Of a stretch of 64,000 bases of DNA, positions 18,926-27,579 are shown in pieces (position 1 is the first letter of the stretch; each line of letters begins with the position of its first letter). The translations under genes and the position numbers were made by a program. The stretch is from Polynucleobacter bastaniensis (GTDB lineage Bacteria > Pseudomonadota > Gammaproteobacteria > Burkholderiales > Burkholderiaceae): assembly GCF_018882205.1 (NCBI RefSeq), contig NZ_JACVOU010000002.1, forward strand, positions 1-64,000, written 5' to 3'. The notes beneath the pieces are model-generated. The model was not told where the DNA came from. It saw only the letters and a program-made list of their open reading frames with translations, and searched no databases.

Positions 18926-19372
18926 ATGACTAAGCTTACGGTTTTGCCCAATTCCTTTCTGACCCTCAACTATCGGCTGACTTTGCCCAGTGGGGATGAC
19001 TACATAAATACGTTTATCGATCGCCCTGCGACGGTGTTGATGGGTTCTGGACAATTTGCGCCTTGTTTTGAAAAGGTATTAATCGGATTGGGTGTGGGTG
19101 ATCAGAAAAGTGCCTTATTGCCACCAGAAGAGAGTTTTGGTGAGCGCAAAGAAGAATTAATTCAGTGGGTTTCTCTGAAAGCCCTAAAAGAGGGTCGCGA
19201 TGATGATGCGCAATTTAATCCTGGCGACGTCATTGAATTTAATGCGCCCGGTGGCGCTCAATACGCTGGTGTATTGCAATCGATTAACCAAGAGGGTGCC
19301 TGGTTTGATTTCAATCACCCGCTTGCTGGAAGGCCTGTTACCTTCGAAGCTCAAATTGTTGCGATTCTGTAA
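18926..19372 (+). CDS. FKBP-type peptidyl-prolyl cis-trans isomerase, SlpA-like
   Basis: A 148-aa protein of the SlyD/SlpA group: LTLPSGDDYINTF, the FKBP strand PATVLMGSGQFAPCFEKVLIGL, an inserted chaperone flap (SLKALKEGRDDDAQFNPGD) and a closing FDFNHPLAGRPVTFEA. The His-rich tail of SlyD is absent. It would act as a cytoplasmic prolyl isomerase and chaperone. It is 3 bp upstream of ispH, the same order as slpA-ispH in E. coli. TACAAT ends 6 nt before the ATG, so it may be leaderless. Confidence 0.9.
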   Translation: MTKLTVLPNSFLTLNYRLTLPSGDDYINTFIDRPATVLMGSGQFAPCFEKVLIGLGVGDQKSALLPPEESFGERKEELIQWVSLKALKEGRDDDAQFNPGDVIEFNAPGGAQYAGVLQSINQEGAWFDFNHPLAGRPVTFEAQIVAIL

Positions 19373-19375
19373 CCG

Positions 19376-20341
19376 ATGAATAAACAAACCATTACACAAG
19401 CCGGCGGTGATAGCACCTCCGAAATCTTGATGGCGCAGCCCCGCGGCTTTTGCGCTGGTGTTGATCGTGCAATCAATATTGTGAATGAAGCGCTTACCCG
19501 CTTTGGTGCCCCAATTTATGTACGTCATGAGATTGTTCACAACGCTTATGTCGTGAACGAATTGCGTGAAAAGGGTGCTGTGTTTGTTGAAGAGTTGCAT
19601 GAAGTTCCTAAGGGTGGCATTGTGGTGTTTAGTGCTCACGGTGTTTCTCAAGAAGTTCGTCAAGATGCAGAGGCGCGCGGCTTGCAGGTGTATGACGCTA
19701 CTTGCCCCTTGGTGACAAAGGTGCATGTTGAAGTTATTAAGATGTGCAAGGATGGTTTCACAGTGCTGATGATTGGCCATGCGGGACACCCGGAAGTCGA
19801 GGGTACGATGGGGCAGGTTCAGGAAGGTGTTCATCTGATTGAGAAAGTGGCAGATATTGCTAAGCTGCCTTTTGCTGAGAATGAAAAAATCGCTTTTGTT
19901 ACACAAACGACACTCTCTGTGGATGAGACCAAAGAAATTGTCGATGCCTTAATTCAAAAATTCCCGAACATCGTGCAACCTCGCAAGCAAGATATTTGTT
20001 ATGCCACTCAAAATCGCCAAGATGCTGTGAAATTTATGGCTCCTCAAGTTGAGGTAGTTATTGTGGTTGGAAGCAAGGCAAGCTCGAACTCGAATCGCTT
20101 GCGTGAATTAGCTGAAAAACTGGGTGTACCAGCCTACATGGTCGATGCACCAGAGCAGCTTCAGGCTGAATGGTTTATTGGTAAGAGGCGTGTAGGTCTA
20201 ACCGCAGGGGCATCAGCCCCTGAAAGCCTAGCCCTCTCGATTGTGGCCAAGATTCAAGAATTTGGGCCACGTAGCATTCGTAATCTTGAGGGCGTGGTGG
20301 AGGATGTCATATTCTCACTGCCAAAGAATTTAGTTGGCTAA
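19376..20341 (+). CDS. ispH: 4-hydroxy-3-methylbut-2-enyl diphosphate reductase
   Basis: A 321-aa iron-sulfur enzyme, the last step of the MEP isoprenoid pathway, giving IPP and DMAPP. The three cluster cysteines lie in [23 protein letters not shown] and [10 protein letters not shown]; the EGT motif (VEGTMGQ) and the TAGASAPE segment are present. It works in the same pathway as dxs and ispA at 46-48.7 kb. It is co-transcribed with the FKBP gene and closed by a terminator. Confidence 0.97.
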   Translation: MNKQTITQAGGDSTSEILMAQPRGFCAGVDRAINIVNEALTRFGAPIYVRHEIVHNAYVVNELREKGAVFVEELHEVPKGGIVVFSAHGVSQEVRQDAEARGLQVYDATCPLVTKVHVEVIKMCKDGFTVLMIGHAGHPEVEGTMGQVQEGVHLIEKVADIAKLPFAENEKIAFVTQTTLSVDETKEIVDALIQKFPNIVQPRKQDICYATQNRQDAVKFMAPQVEVVIVVGSKASSNSNRLRELAEKLGVPAYMVDAPEQLQAEWFIGKRRVGLTAGASAPESLALSIVAKIQEFGPRSIRNLEGVVEDVIFSLPKNLVG

Positions 20342-20382
20342 CAAGTAATACTATTGTTGGGGTGATGGCTGCAATAAAAGAT

Positions 20383-20403
20383 AAAGGGGCTTAGAGCCCC
20401 TTT
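20383..20403. terminator. Bidirectional terminator ispH / argD
   Basis: A 9-bp perfect stem AAAGGGGCT/AGCCCCTTT with a 3-nt loop, flanked by A- and T-rich sequence, lies between convergent ispH and argD. Confidence 0.85.
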
Positions 20404-20426
20404 ATTACAATCAGTCTGAATATTGT

Positions 20427-21620
20427 TTAGTTAACTTGCTTGAGCAAATCTCTCAAAATGTTACACATCTGATGGATTTCATCATCAGAAATATTGAGTG
20501 CTGGCATAAAGCGCAGCAGATTGGGTCTTGGTGAATTAATCAATAATCCTTCTGGAGTTCTATCGCGAGCCAATTCAACTAGCTTCCCACCGATATCACT
20601 ACTCAGCATCAGGGCACGCAATAGTCCTTCACCACGCTCGCCATCTAAATTAAATTCTGCGGAGATGGCAAGGAGTTCTTTGCTAAGCAGCTCACCCTTG
20701 GTGCGCACAGACTCTAGGAAGCCTGGTGCTAATAATTGCTCGATCACGCTGATGCCTACTGCAACCATCAGTGGATTGCCGTTATAGGTACCACCCTGAT
20801 CGCCAGGTACAAAACAAGCAACTGCATCGGTTGCCATCAGTGCAGCTAATGGCACGCCACCACCAATACCTTTGCCTAAGGTCATGATGTCTGGTTCAAT
20901 GCCGTAGTGCTGATAGGCAAAGAGAGTGCCAGTACGACCACAGCCAGCTTGAACCTCATCGACGATCAACAGAATATTATTTTCTTTGGTGAATTTACGC
21001 AGGCTTTGCATAAATTCTTTAGTAGTTGGGATCACGCCACCTTCACCTTGTACCGGCTCTAGCATGACCGCAACTGTTTTATCGGTTACCAGTTTTTTGA
21101 CGGAATCTAAATCATTCAAATCGGCTTTTGGAAACCCGGGAACTTGTGGGGCAAACATCGTGTCCCAACCTGGTTTGCCAGATGCGCTCATCGTCGCTAA
21201 TGTACGGCCATGAAAGCTGTGATCAAAAGTAATGATTTCAAAGGCGCCTGATTTATTCAGCTGCCCCCATTTGCGCGCCAACTTAATAGCGCCTTCATTG
21301 GCTTCGGCTCCGCTGTTTGCAAAAAATACTTTGTTAAAGCAGCTGTTCTCGGTCAGAAGATTCGATAAGCGAATCATTGGTTCGTTATAAAACGCTGGAC
21401 TTGGATTGATGAGTTTTTTTGCTTGCGCGTTGAGCGCTTCAATCATGCCGGGGTTACTATGACCGAGACAGTTCACTGCCCAGCCTTGCAAGAAATCCAA
21501 ATAACGCTTGCCCTTGTTATCAGTCAGCCATGAGCCTTTACCCTCAACCATCGTCACCTCTGGTCGTGGGGTAATAAACATCACTGAGTGGGCATCTATG
21601 GATTGGGCGGGCTTATTCAT
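20427..21620 (-). CDS. argD: Acetylornithine aminotransferase
   Basis: A 397-aa class III PLP aminotransferase. FFANSGAEANEGAIKLARKWG, the PLP Asp in VDEVQAGCGRTG and the Schiff-base Lys in TLGKGIGGGVPLAA are visible. The PSPAFYNEP segment and length fit ArgD, which makes N-acetylornithine (and can act as DapC). ATG 21620 gives the normal N-terminus; the longer ORF would add a non-homologous leader. It lies 52 bp downstream of the reductase gene. Confidence 0.88.
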   Translation of the reverse strand: MNKPAQSIDAHSVMFITPRPEVTMVEGKGSWLTDNKGKRYLDFLQGWAVNCLGHSNPGMIEALNAQAKKLINPSPAFYNEPMIRLSNLLTENSCFNKVFFANSGAEANEGAIKLARKWGQLNKSGAFEIITFDHSFHGRTLATMSASGKPGWDTMFAPQVPGFPKADLNDLDSVKKLVTDKTVAVMLEPVQGEGGVIPTTKEFMQSLRKFTKENNILLIVDEVQAGCGRTGTLFAYQHYGIEPDIMTLGKGIGGGVPLAALMATDAVACFVPGDQGGTYNGNPLMVAVGISVIEQLLAPGFLESVRTKGELLSKELLAISAEFNLDGERGEGLLRALMLSSDIGGKLVELARDRTPEGLLINSPRPNLLRFMPALNISDDEIHQMCNILRDLLKQVN

Positions 21621-21672
21621 GTTGTATGCAAAGTGAAAATCAAATGAAGGTTCTATTATGGCGCTTAGCGGG

Positions 21673-22713
21673 CTAGTTTGTCGCGAGGTCAGCAGCGCTG
21701 GTAAAAGAATCTGCAAAGAATTCTTCCTCAGGCAAATGACAGTGCGATGAAAAGTCTTGGCGGGCAGCATTGACCATTACAGGGGCGCCGCAGGCATAGA
21801 CTTGGTAGGGGCTCATATTGAGGTGGTCGGCCATCACGGCTTGGTGCACAAAGCCTGTGCGTCCTGTCCATTGGTCCTCCGGCAGGGCATCTGAAATCAC
21901 TGGGATGTAGTTGAAATCAGGAATATTTTTTGCCCATAACTGGCAGAGCTCATTGAGGTAGAGGTCATTCGGGCGCCGTCCGCCCCAATACAGATGAATC
22001 GGGCGTCTAATCTTTTTGAGTTGCATTTGCTCAATGATGGATTTAATCGGTGCAAAGCCAGTACCCGCCGCAACAAAAATAATAGGTTTTTTGGAATCCT
22101 CTCTTAAGAAGAAGCTACCTAATGGCCCTTCAAAGCGGAGGATATCTTTTTCTTTTAAGGCGGGGTCTTTTGCTCCAAAGACAAAGTCAGTAAAAAGACC
22201 GCCGGGTAAATGGCGAAGATGTAGCTCGAGAGGGCCGTCTTGATCTGGTGCATTAGCAATGGAATAAGCGCGGCGCTGACCATCTTTGAGTAGAAACTCT
22301 AAATATTGCCCAGCCAGAAATTGAAAGCGCTCGGCAGCTGGTAACTGTAATTGCAGAATGGCCACATCTGCGCTCGGTTTTGTAATAGTGTTCACGCGAC
22401 AAGGCACTTTCCGAATGGCGATATCACCCGCACCCTGAACTTCACGAGCTTCAATGAGCAGGTCTGATTTAGGATGGGCGCAGCAAAACAGGGTGCCACC
22501 GGCGGCTTCATCAGTCGGACTGAGGGCGGCAGCACTATGCTGACCATGCTCTACCTGACCTTCTAGAATCTTGCCTTTACAGGATCCACAAGCACCATTT
22601 TTACAACCATAGGGCAGGGTGATGCCCTGCTGTAAGGCTGCCTCCAGGAGTGTCTCATCCTTCTGGACAGTAAATTGTTTGCCGCTCGCCTTGAGCGTGA
22701 CTTGATAAGACAC
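21673..22713 (-). CDS. NAD(P)H-dependent 2Fe-2S flavin reductase (AscD-like)
   Basis: A 346-aa protein in three parts: a plant-type ferredoxin domain (1-95) with cluster cysteines in GCKNGACGSCKG and FCCAHP, an FAD-binding domain with RAYSIANA, and an NAD(P)-binding domain with FVAAGTGFAPIKS. It belongs to the CDP-6-deoxy-glucoseen reductase / phenol-hydroxylase-reductase group; the partner is unknown. GTG 22713 is chosen because AAAGGA lies 6 nt before it, whereas ATG 22719 touches that site. It gives the family start MSYQVTLKASG. Confidence 0.82.
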   Translation of the reverse strand: MSYQVTLKASGKQFTVQKDETLLEAALQQGITLPYGCKNGACGSCKGKILEGQVEHGQHSAAALSPTDEAAGGTLFCCAHPKSDLLIEAREVQGAGDIAIRKVPCRVNTITKPSADVAILQLQLPAAERFQFLAGQYLEFLLKDGQRRAYSIANAPDQDGPLELHLRHLPGGLFTDFVFGAKDPALKEKDILRFEGPLGSFFLREDSKKPIIFVAAGTGFAPIKSIIEQMQLKKIRRPIHLYWGGRRPNDLYLNELCQLWAKNIPDFNYIPVISDALPEDQWTGRTGFVHQAVMADHLNMSPYQVYACGAPVMVNAARQDFSSHCHLPEEEFFADSFTSAADLATN

Positions 22714-22749
22714 TCTCATTCCTTTCAATAAATCGTTACGATGTGATCT

Positions 22750-23637
22750 ATGCAATCTTTTGGTAAATCTCGAATCCTGATCGTTGGCTGTGGTGACATT
22801 GGTCTACGTGTTGCCAAGCAACTCGCTCGAAGTCATCGTGTATTTGCCTTAACTTCCCAGAAAACCCGTTTTCAGGAGTTGAGAGCGGTTGGCGCGATTC
22901 CGATTTTGGGGGATCTGGATAAGCCCGATAGCTTGTGGCGTTTAAGTGGATTAGCGCAAACCGTGATCCACTTGGCACCACCCCAAAATACAGGTCATCG
23001 TGATTGCCGAACTCGCAACCTCCTCCGAATTTTAGCCCAAGGCTCTGATACTGTTGGGCGCCTGATTTATGTGAGTACAACAGGTGTTTATGGTGATCAA
23101 GCAGGCGCCAAGGTAAGTGAAGTGACACCAGTTAAGCCCCAAAGCGAGCGAGCCAAGCGACGGGTAGATGCTGAAAACTGCCTACGTCTTTGGGCGCCAG
23201 CTCATGGAGTCGCCCTGACTGTTCTGCGAGTACCAGGTATTTATGCTGCTGACCGATTGCCAGTTGAGCGCATACAGGCCGGCACGCCCGCCTTAAATCC
23301 AGCCGACGATGCTTACTCAAACCACATACAAAGTGATGACTTGGCAAGATTGGTTTGTGCTGCTGTTTATCACGGCAAGCCACAGCGTGTCATTAACGCC
23401 TGTGACGGTGGTGAAACCAAGATGGGTGATTACTTTGATGAAGTGGCTGATGCGTTTGGTTTGAAGCGACCACCCAGATTGCCAGCTGAGCAGTTGGAGA
23501 AAATCGTATCCCCTATGCTCTGGTCGTTTATGCGGGAGTCTCGGCGCGTAACGAATGCGCGGCTCTCGGAATTAAAGACCCCGCTACGCTATCCCAGCGT
23601 TGCCGAGTTTTTAAAAACTATTTCCAAGAATCCTTAA
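22750..23637 (+). CDS. NAD-dependent epimerase/dehydratase family protein (SDR)
   Basis: A 295-aa atypical extended SDR with a Rossmann start RILIVGCGDIGLRVAKQLA and a VSTTGVYGDQAG segment holding Ser/Tyr of the usual active site. It resembles YeeZ-type proteins annotated as sugar-nucleotide epimerases; the substrate is unknown. It is divergent from the reductase (36 bp) and its 3' end overlaps glnS by 20 bp in convergent orientation. Confidence 0.8.
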   Translation: MQSFGKSRILIVGCGDIGLRVAKQLARSHRVFALTSQKTRFQELRAVGAIPILGDLDKPDSLWRLSGLAQTVIHLAPPQNTGHRDCRTRNLLRILAQGSDTVGRLIYVSTTGVYGDQAGAKVSEVTPVKPQSERAKRRVDAENCLRLWAPAHGVALTVLRVPGIYAADRLPVERIQAGTPALNPADDAYSNHIQSDDLARLVCAAVYHGKPQRVINACDGGETKMGDYFDEVADAFGLKRPPRLPAEQLEKIVSPMLWSFMRESRRVTNARLSELKTPLRYPSVAEFLKTISKNP

Positions 23638-25390
23638 GTCCGACCGTACGATTAAATACCGGTTGCCCTGGTTTTGAATCGCTTTGATCCGCAACAAAGT
23701 AACCATGACGCTCAAACTGAAAGCGATCTTCTGCTTTAGCGGCTTTCATGCAAGGCTCTAAGTAGGCAGTAATCATTTGCTTCGAGTGAGGATTAATTGC
23801 GTCAAGGAAATTTTTATCGCCACTATCGGGATGTGGATCATTAAACAGGTAGTCATAGAGGCGAACTTGTGCAGGCACAGCTTCCGCCACACTGACCCAA
23901 TGAATATTGCCCTTGACCTTGTAATTATTTGAGCCGGGGGTGCCGCTCTTACTATCTGGGAAGTGAGTCGCATTAACTTGAATCACCTTGCCATTGGCAT
24001 CCACTTCAAACCCAGTGCACTCAATCACAAAGCCATGACGCAGACGCACGCGTCCACCAGCTTGATCGCCAATGGGTGGGTAGAGTCTGAAGAACCCCTT
24101 GATGGGCTCTTTCATAAAATCATCTTCTTCAATCCACAATTCTCTTGTGAAATGAAACTCGCGATTGCCCCACTCGGGATGCTGTGGATGGCGGGGGGCT
24201 GAGCAAGGTTCACTCGCGGATGCATCAAAATTATCAATCACGAGTTTGAGTGGCTTCAGAACCGCTGTAGCCCGAGGGGCCTTGGCCTCAAGATCATCCC
24301 GTAAGGCTTGATCTAGGGTGCTCATGTCAATCCAACTATCCGCTTTAGAAACCCCAATGCGTTCACAGAACAAACGTATGCTATCTGGTGTGTAGCCCCT
24401 ACGACGAATACCTACGATGGTTGGCATGCGCGGATCATCCCAGCCATCAACATGTTTTTCTTCTACCAATTGCAAGAGCTTGCGCTTGCTAGTGATGGTG
24501 TAAGTTAAATTGAGGCGGGCGAATTCATATTGATGTGGAACAGGATTTTTGAAGATTCCTAGCTCCGCTAATGAGGCAACAATCCAATCGTAGAGCGGAC
24601 GATTATTTTCAAACTCCAGAGTACAAATAGAGTGCGAAACATTTTCTAGGGCATCAGAAATGCAGTGGGTGAAATCATACAAAGGATAGATGCACCACTT
24701 ATTACCAGTGCGGTGGTGATCTACATGGCGAATGCGATAGACCACAGGATCACGCATCACAATATTCGGATGCGCCATGTCGATCTTCAGGCGCAGTACA
24801 TGCTCACCATCTTTGTATTTACTGTCACGCATCTCGCGGAACAAGGCAAGATTCTCATCGGGAGTGCGATCGCGGTACGGACTATTTTTTCCAGCTTGGC
24901 CAAAGTTGCCACGATTGGTATGGATGTCATCTGCGCTCTGACTATCAACATAGGCTTTGCCGTTCTGAATCAGAATTTCGGCAAACTCATAGAGTCGATC
25001 AAAGTAATCACTCGCGTGATACAGATGTGTGCCCCAATCAAAGCCAAGCCATTTGACCGCATCCAAAATACTGTCAGCGTACTCAACATCTTCCTTGACT
25101 GGATTGGTGTCATCCAAGCGCATATTGCAACGCGCACCACCTGCTTGATTATTGTAATCAGCGGCTAAGCCAAAGTTCAGGCAAATACTTTTGGCATGGC
25201 CAATGTGAAGGTAGCCATTGGGTTCTGGTGGAAAGCGCGTAATGATCGAGGGAATAGCTTGACCATCTCGATTAGTACGATTTTGGTAGGCGCCACTCGC
25301 CAGGTCATGATCGATGATCTGGCGCAAAAAGTTGGAGGGCTCAGCAAGAGTGCCGGCAGGCGTTTTAGATGGTTTGCTATCTTGGGACAT
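23618..25390 (-). CDS. glnS: Glutamine-tRNA ligase
   Basis: A 590-aa class I synthetase. HIGH in PEPNGYLHIGHAKSI, the MSK-like loop TSKRKLLQLVEE, and two C-terminal beta-barrel anticodon domains. With GlnRS present the cell charges tRNA-Gln directly. ATG 25390 gives MSQDSKPSK, with a 25-residue leader before the catalytic core. The gene lies behind the tctA terminator on the same strand. Confidence 0.97.
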   Translation of the reverse strand: MSQDSKPSKTPAGTLAEPSNFLRQIIDHDLASGAYQNRTNRDGQAIPSIITRFPPEPNGYLHIGHAKSICLNFGLAADYNNQAGGARCNMRLDDTNPVKEDVEYADSILDAVKWLGFDWGTHLYHASDYFDRLYEFAEILIQNGKAYVDSQSADDIHTNRGNFGQAGKNSPYRDRTPDENLALFREMRDSKYKDGEHVLRLKIDMAHPNIVMRDPVVYRIRHVDHHRTGNKWCIYPLYDFTHCISDALENVSHSICTLEFENNRPLYDWIVASLAELGIFKNPVPHQYEFARLNLTYTITSKRKLLQLVEEKHVDGWDDPRMPTIVGIRRRGYTPDSIRLFCERIGVSKADSWIDMSTLDQALRDDLEAKAPRATAVLKPLKLVIDNFDASASEPCSAPRHPQHPEWGNREFHFTRELWIEEDDFMKEPIKGFFRLYPPIGDQAGGRVRLRHGFVIECTGFEVDANGKVIQVNATHFPDSKSGTPGSNNYKVKGNIHWVSVAEAVPAQVRLYDYLFNDPHPDSGDKNFLDAINPHSKQMITAYLEPCMKAAKAEDRFQFERHGYFVADQSDSKPGQPVFNRTVGLKDSWK

Positions 25391-25428
25391 GCGCTCATTG
25401 TAGAGAAAACCCCCGCCTGTAAAGAAAA

Positions 25429-25450
25429 AGCCCGCAAACTGCTGCGGGCT
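25429..25450 (-). terminator. Rho-independent terminator of tctBA
   Basis: An 8-bp perfect stem AGCCCGCA/TGCGGGCT with a 6-nt loop. On the minus strand it is followed by TTTTTC, 24 bp past the tctA stop and just before glnS. Confidence 0.85.
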
Positions 25451-25473
25451 CATTTATGGGAGGCGCTCGAGAA

Positions 25474-26976
25474 TTACTCCTCTACGAAAGCCTCTTCACG
25501 GGTTTTCTTAACCGCTGGCAAGGCCACGATCACAACCAATAGGGCTGCTGCGATGAGCAAGCCTAAAGACAGTGGGCGGGTTAAGAAGGTTGTGAAGTCA
25601 CCGCGTGATAACAAGAGGGCACGACGGAAATTCTCCTCCATCATTGGCCCAAGTACGAAGCCTAAGAGCAATGGGGGTGGCTCGCAACCCAACTTGAAGA
25701 AGAGGTAACCAATTAAACCAAAGGCTGCAGTGACATAAACGTCAAATACAGTGTTGTTGACGGTGTACACACCGATACAGCAGAACACCAAAATTGCTGG
25801 GTAGAGAAAGCGATAAGGAATCTTCAAGAGCTTGACCCAAATACCGATGAGTGGCAAGTTCAAGAGAATCAACATCACGTTACCAATCCACATCGAGGCA
25901 ATCAGACCCCAGAACAAGGCTGGGTTGCTGGTCATGACTTGTGGACCAGGTTGAATATTGTGAATCGTCATCGCACCAACCATCAAGGCCATCACAGCAT
26001 TCGGTGGGATACCTAAGGTCAGCAATGGGATGAAAGAGGTTTGAGCAGCAGCATTGTTTGCCGCTTCAGGACCTGCTACACCCTCAATCGCACCCTTACC
26101 AAACTCATGGCTGTACTTAGAGGATTTCTTTTCAACTGAGTAGGCGCCAAAGGCTGCCAAAGCAGCGCCGCCGCCTGGCAGAATGCCCAGAATGGAGCCA
26201 ATAGTTGTGCCGCGCAAGATCGAAGGAATCATGCGCTTGATATCAGTCTTGGTCGGCATCATGGTGGTGAGTTTGTTGAGGAAGCCCTCGTCATCACCCG
26301 TCTTTTCCAGGTTACCCATAATTTCTGCAAAACCAAAGACACCCATGGCAACGGCTACGAAGCCAATACCGTCACTTAATTCAGGGATGTCAAAAGCATA
26401 GCGCGATACGCCAGAGTTCACGTCAGTACCAATCAAGCCCATCAAGAGGCCAAGGATGATCATGCCGATCGCCTTGATTAAAGAGCCCGAGGCTAGTACG
26501 ACCGCACCAATCAATCCAAGAACCATTAAGGAGAAGTACTCAGCGGGACCGAACTTAAATGCCAGCTGGGAGAGTGGTGCAGCAAATGCAGCCAAAACCA
26601 GTGTTGCTACGCAACCAGCAAAGAATGAACTCATGCCAGCAGTAAAGAGGGCTACACCTGCTCGACCATTTCTGGCCATTTGGTAGCCGTCAATCGCCGT
26701 CACTACCGAGGACGTTTCCCCTGGTATGTTGAGCAAAATCGCAGTAGTAGAGCCACCGTACTGCGAGCCGTAGTAAATACCTGCCAACATAATCAAAGCG
26801 GCAATTGGAGGTAATGCGTAGGTGGCTGGCAAGAGCATCGCAATGGTTGCAATTGGGCCTAAGCCTGGCAAAACACCAATCAAGGTACCCAAAATACAGC
26901 CAATCAGGCAGTACATCAGGTTTTGTAAGGTAAACGCTGTGTCGAAACCGAGCGCTAAATTAGCAAATAAATCCAT
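25474..26976 (-). CDS. tctA: Tripartite tricarboxylate transporter large permease TctA
   Basis: A 500-aa inner-membrane protein with about 10-12 hydrophobic segments. TctA signatures include GTLIGVLPGLGPIATIAMLLP, YYGSQYGGSTTAILLNIPGE and GGGAALAAFGAYSVEKK. It forms the channel for sodium- or proton-driven carboxylate uptake, working with TctB and a Bug/TctC binding protein. No tctC lies next to it. It follows tctB by 18 bp. Confidence 0.95.
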   Translation of the reverse strand: MDLFANLALGFDTAFTLQNLMYCLIGCILGTLIGVLPGLGPIATIAMLLPATYALPPIAALIMLAGIYYGSQYGGSTTAILLNIPGETSSVVTAIDGYQMARNGRAGVALFTAGMSSFFAGCVATLVLAAFAAPLSQLAFKFGPAEYFSLMVLGLIGAVVLASGSLIKAIGMIILGLLMGLIGTDVNSGVSRYAFDIPELSDGIGFVAVAMGVFGFAEIMGNLEKTGDDEGFLNKLTTMMPTKTDIKRMIPSILRGTTIGSILGILPGGGAALAAFGAYSVEKKSSKYSHEFGKGAIEGVAGPEAANNAAAQTSFIPLLTLGIPPNAVMALMVGAMTIHNIQPGPQVMTSNPALFWGLIASMWIGNVMLILLNLPLIGIWVKLLKIPYRFLYPAILVFCCIGVYTVNNTVFDVYVTAAFGLIGYLFFKLGCEPPPLLLGFVLGPMMEENFRRALLLSRGDFTTFLTRPLSLGLLIAAALLVVIVALPAVKKTREEAFVEE

Positions 26977-26994
26977 TTTTAGAGTCCCGGTTCG

Positions 26995-27456
26995 TTATTG
27001 TTGTAAGAAGAAAGGTAGTAGTGGGAACTGAAGCTTAAGACCCAAAACGAAGACTGAGTAAGTGAAGGTCACTAAAAAGGCGGCGTTAATTGTGGTGCCT
27101 TTCCAGGTAAATTCCTTACTTGCGCTCGCTGATACAAATACCAGAACCACTACAGCCACCAAGAAGCCCATTTTAGGGAGCAGCAAGCCGTAAAGGACCA
27201 CTGCACCAGTAATTTGCGCAATGATCTTCCAATTGAATTTAGGAATGGATTCGATTGCAGTTTTGGCGCCCATGGATTTAACCAGCACTAGTAGCCCTAA
27301 AAGCGTCATCAATATGCCAAGCCAAAATGGAAAGTAGCCGGGACCCATTTTTGCGGCAGTACCCATAGGGTACTGAGTGGCCACTATGGTGAAGAACAGG
27401 CCGATAACCATATACATGATTCCGGCACCAAAATCCCGTTGATTGCGAATTTTCAA
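26995..27456 (-). CDS. tctB: Tripartite tricarboxylate transporter small permease TctB
   Basis: A 153-aa membrane protein with four hydrophobic segments; GIMYMVIGLFFTIVATQYPMG and GPGYFPFWLGILMTLLGL are typical of TctB. It has a good ribosome-binding site (AGGAG) and heads the tctBA operon, divergent from alaS. Confidence 0.92.
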   Translation of the reverse strand: MKIRNQRDFGAGIMYMVIGLFFTIVATQYPMGTAAKMGPGYFPFWLGILMTLLGLLVLVKSMGAKTAIESIPKFNWKIIAQITGAVVLYGLLLPKMGFLVAVVVLVFVSASASKEFTWKGTTINAAFLVTFTYSVFVLGLKLQFPLLPFFLQQ

Positions 27457-27543
27457 GTTGAGCTCCTTATATCGACTTAAAGGTCGATCTATTTATTAAC
27501 GTTACGGGATTGTAAGGCAGGATTGAGGTGCTTTACCAAGGGT

Positions 27544-27579
27544 TTGCCCCCGACTAGTGCCAATGCGATAATTATTCGC
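27544..27579 (+). promoter_or_regulatory. alaS promoter, predicted leaderless
   Basis: TTGCCC (27544-27549), exactly 17 bp, then GATAAT (27567-27572), then 7 nt to the alaS ATG. The expected start site would fall on or next to the A of the ATG. No Shine-Dalgarno sequence exists. This is the best-formed of the leaderless candidates in the window. Confidence 0.55.

Noticed and set aside
18194..19054. Longer radC start at 19054
   Set aside because: It would overlap the divergent FKBP gene by more than 100 bp; the conserved N-terminus starts at 18895.
19184..19906. 240-codon open frame antisense to ispH and the FKBP gene
   Set aside because: Both plus-strand genes are clearly real by their motifs; the antisense translation has no domain or ribosome-binding site.
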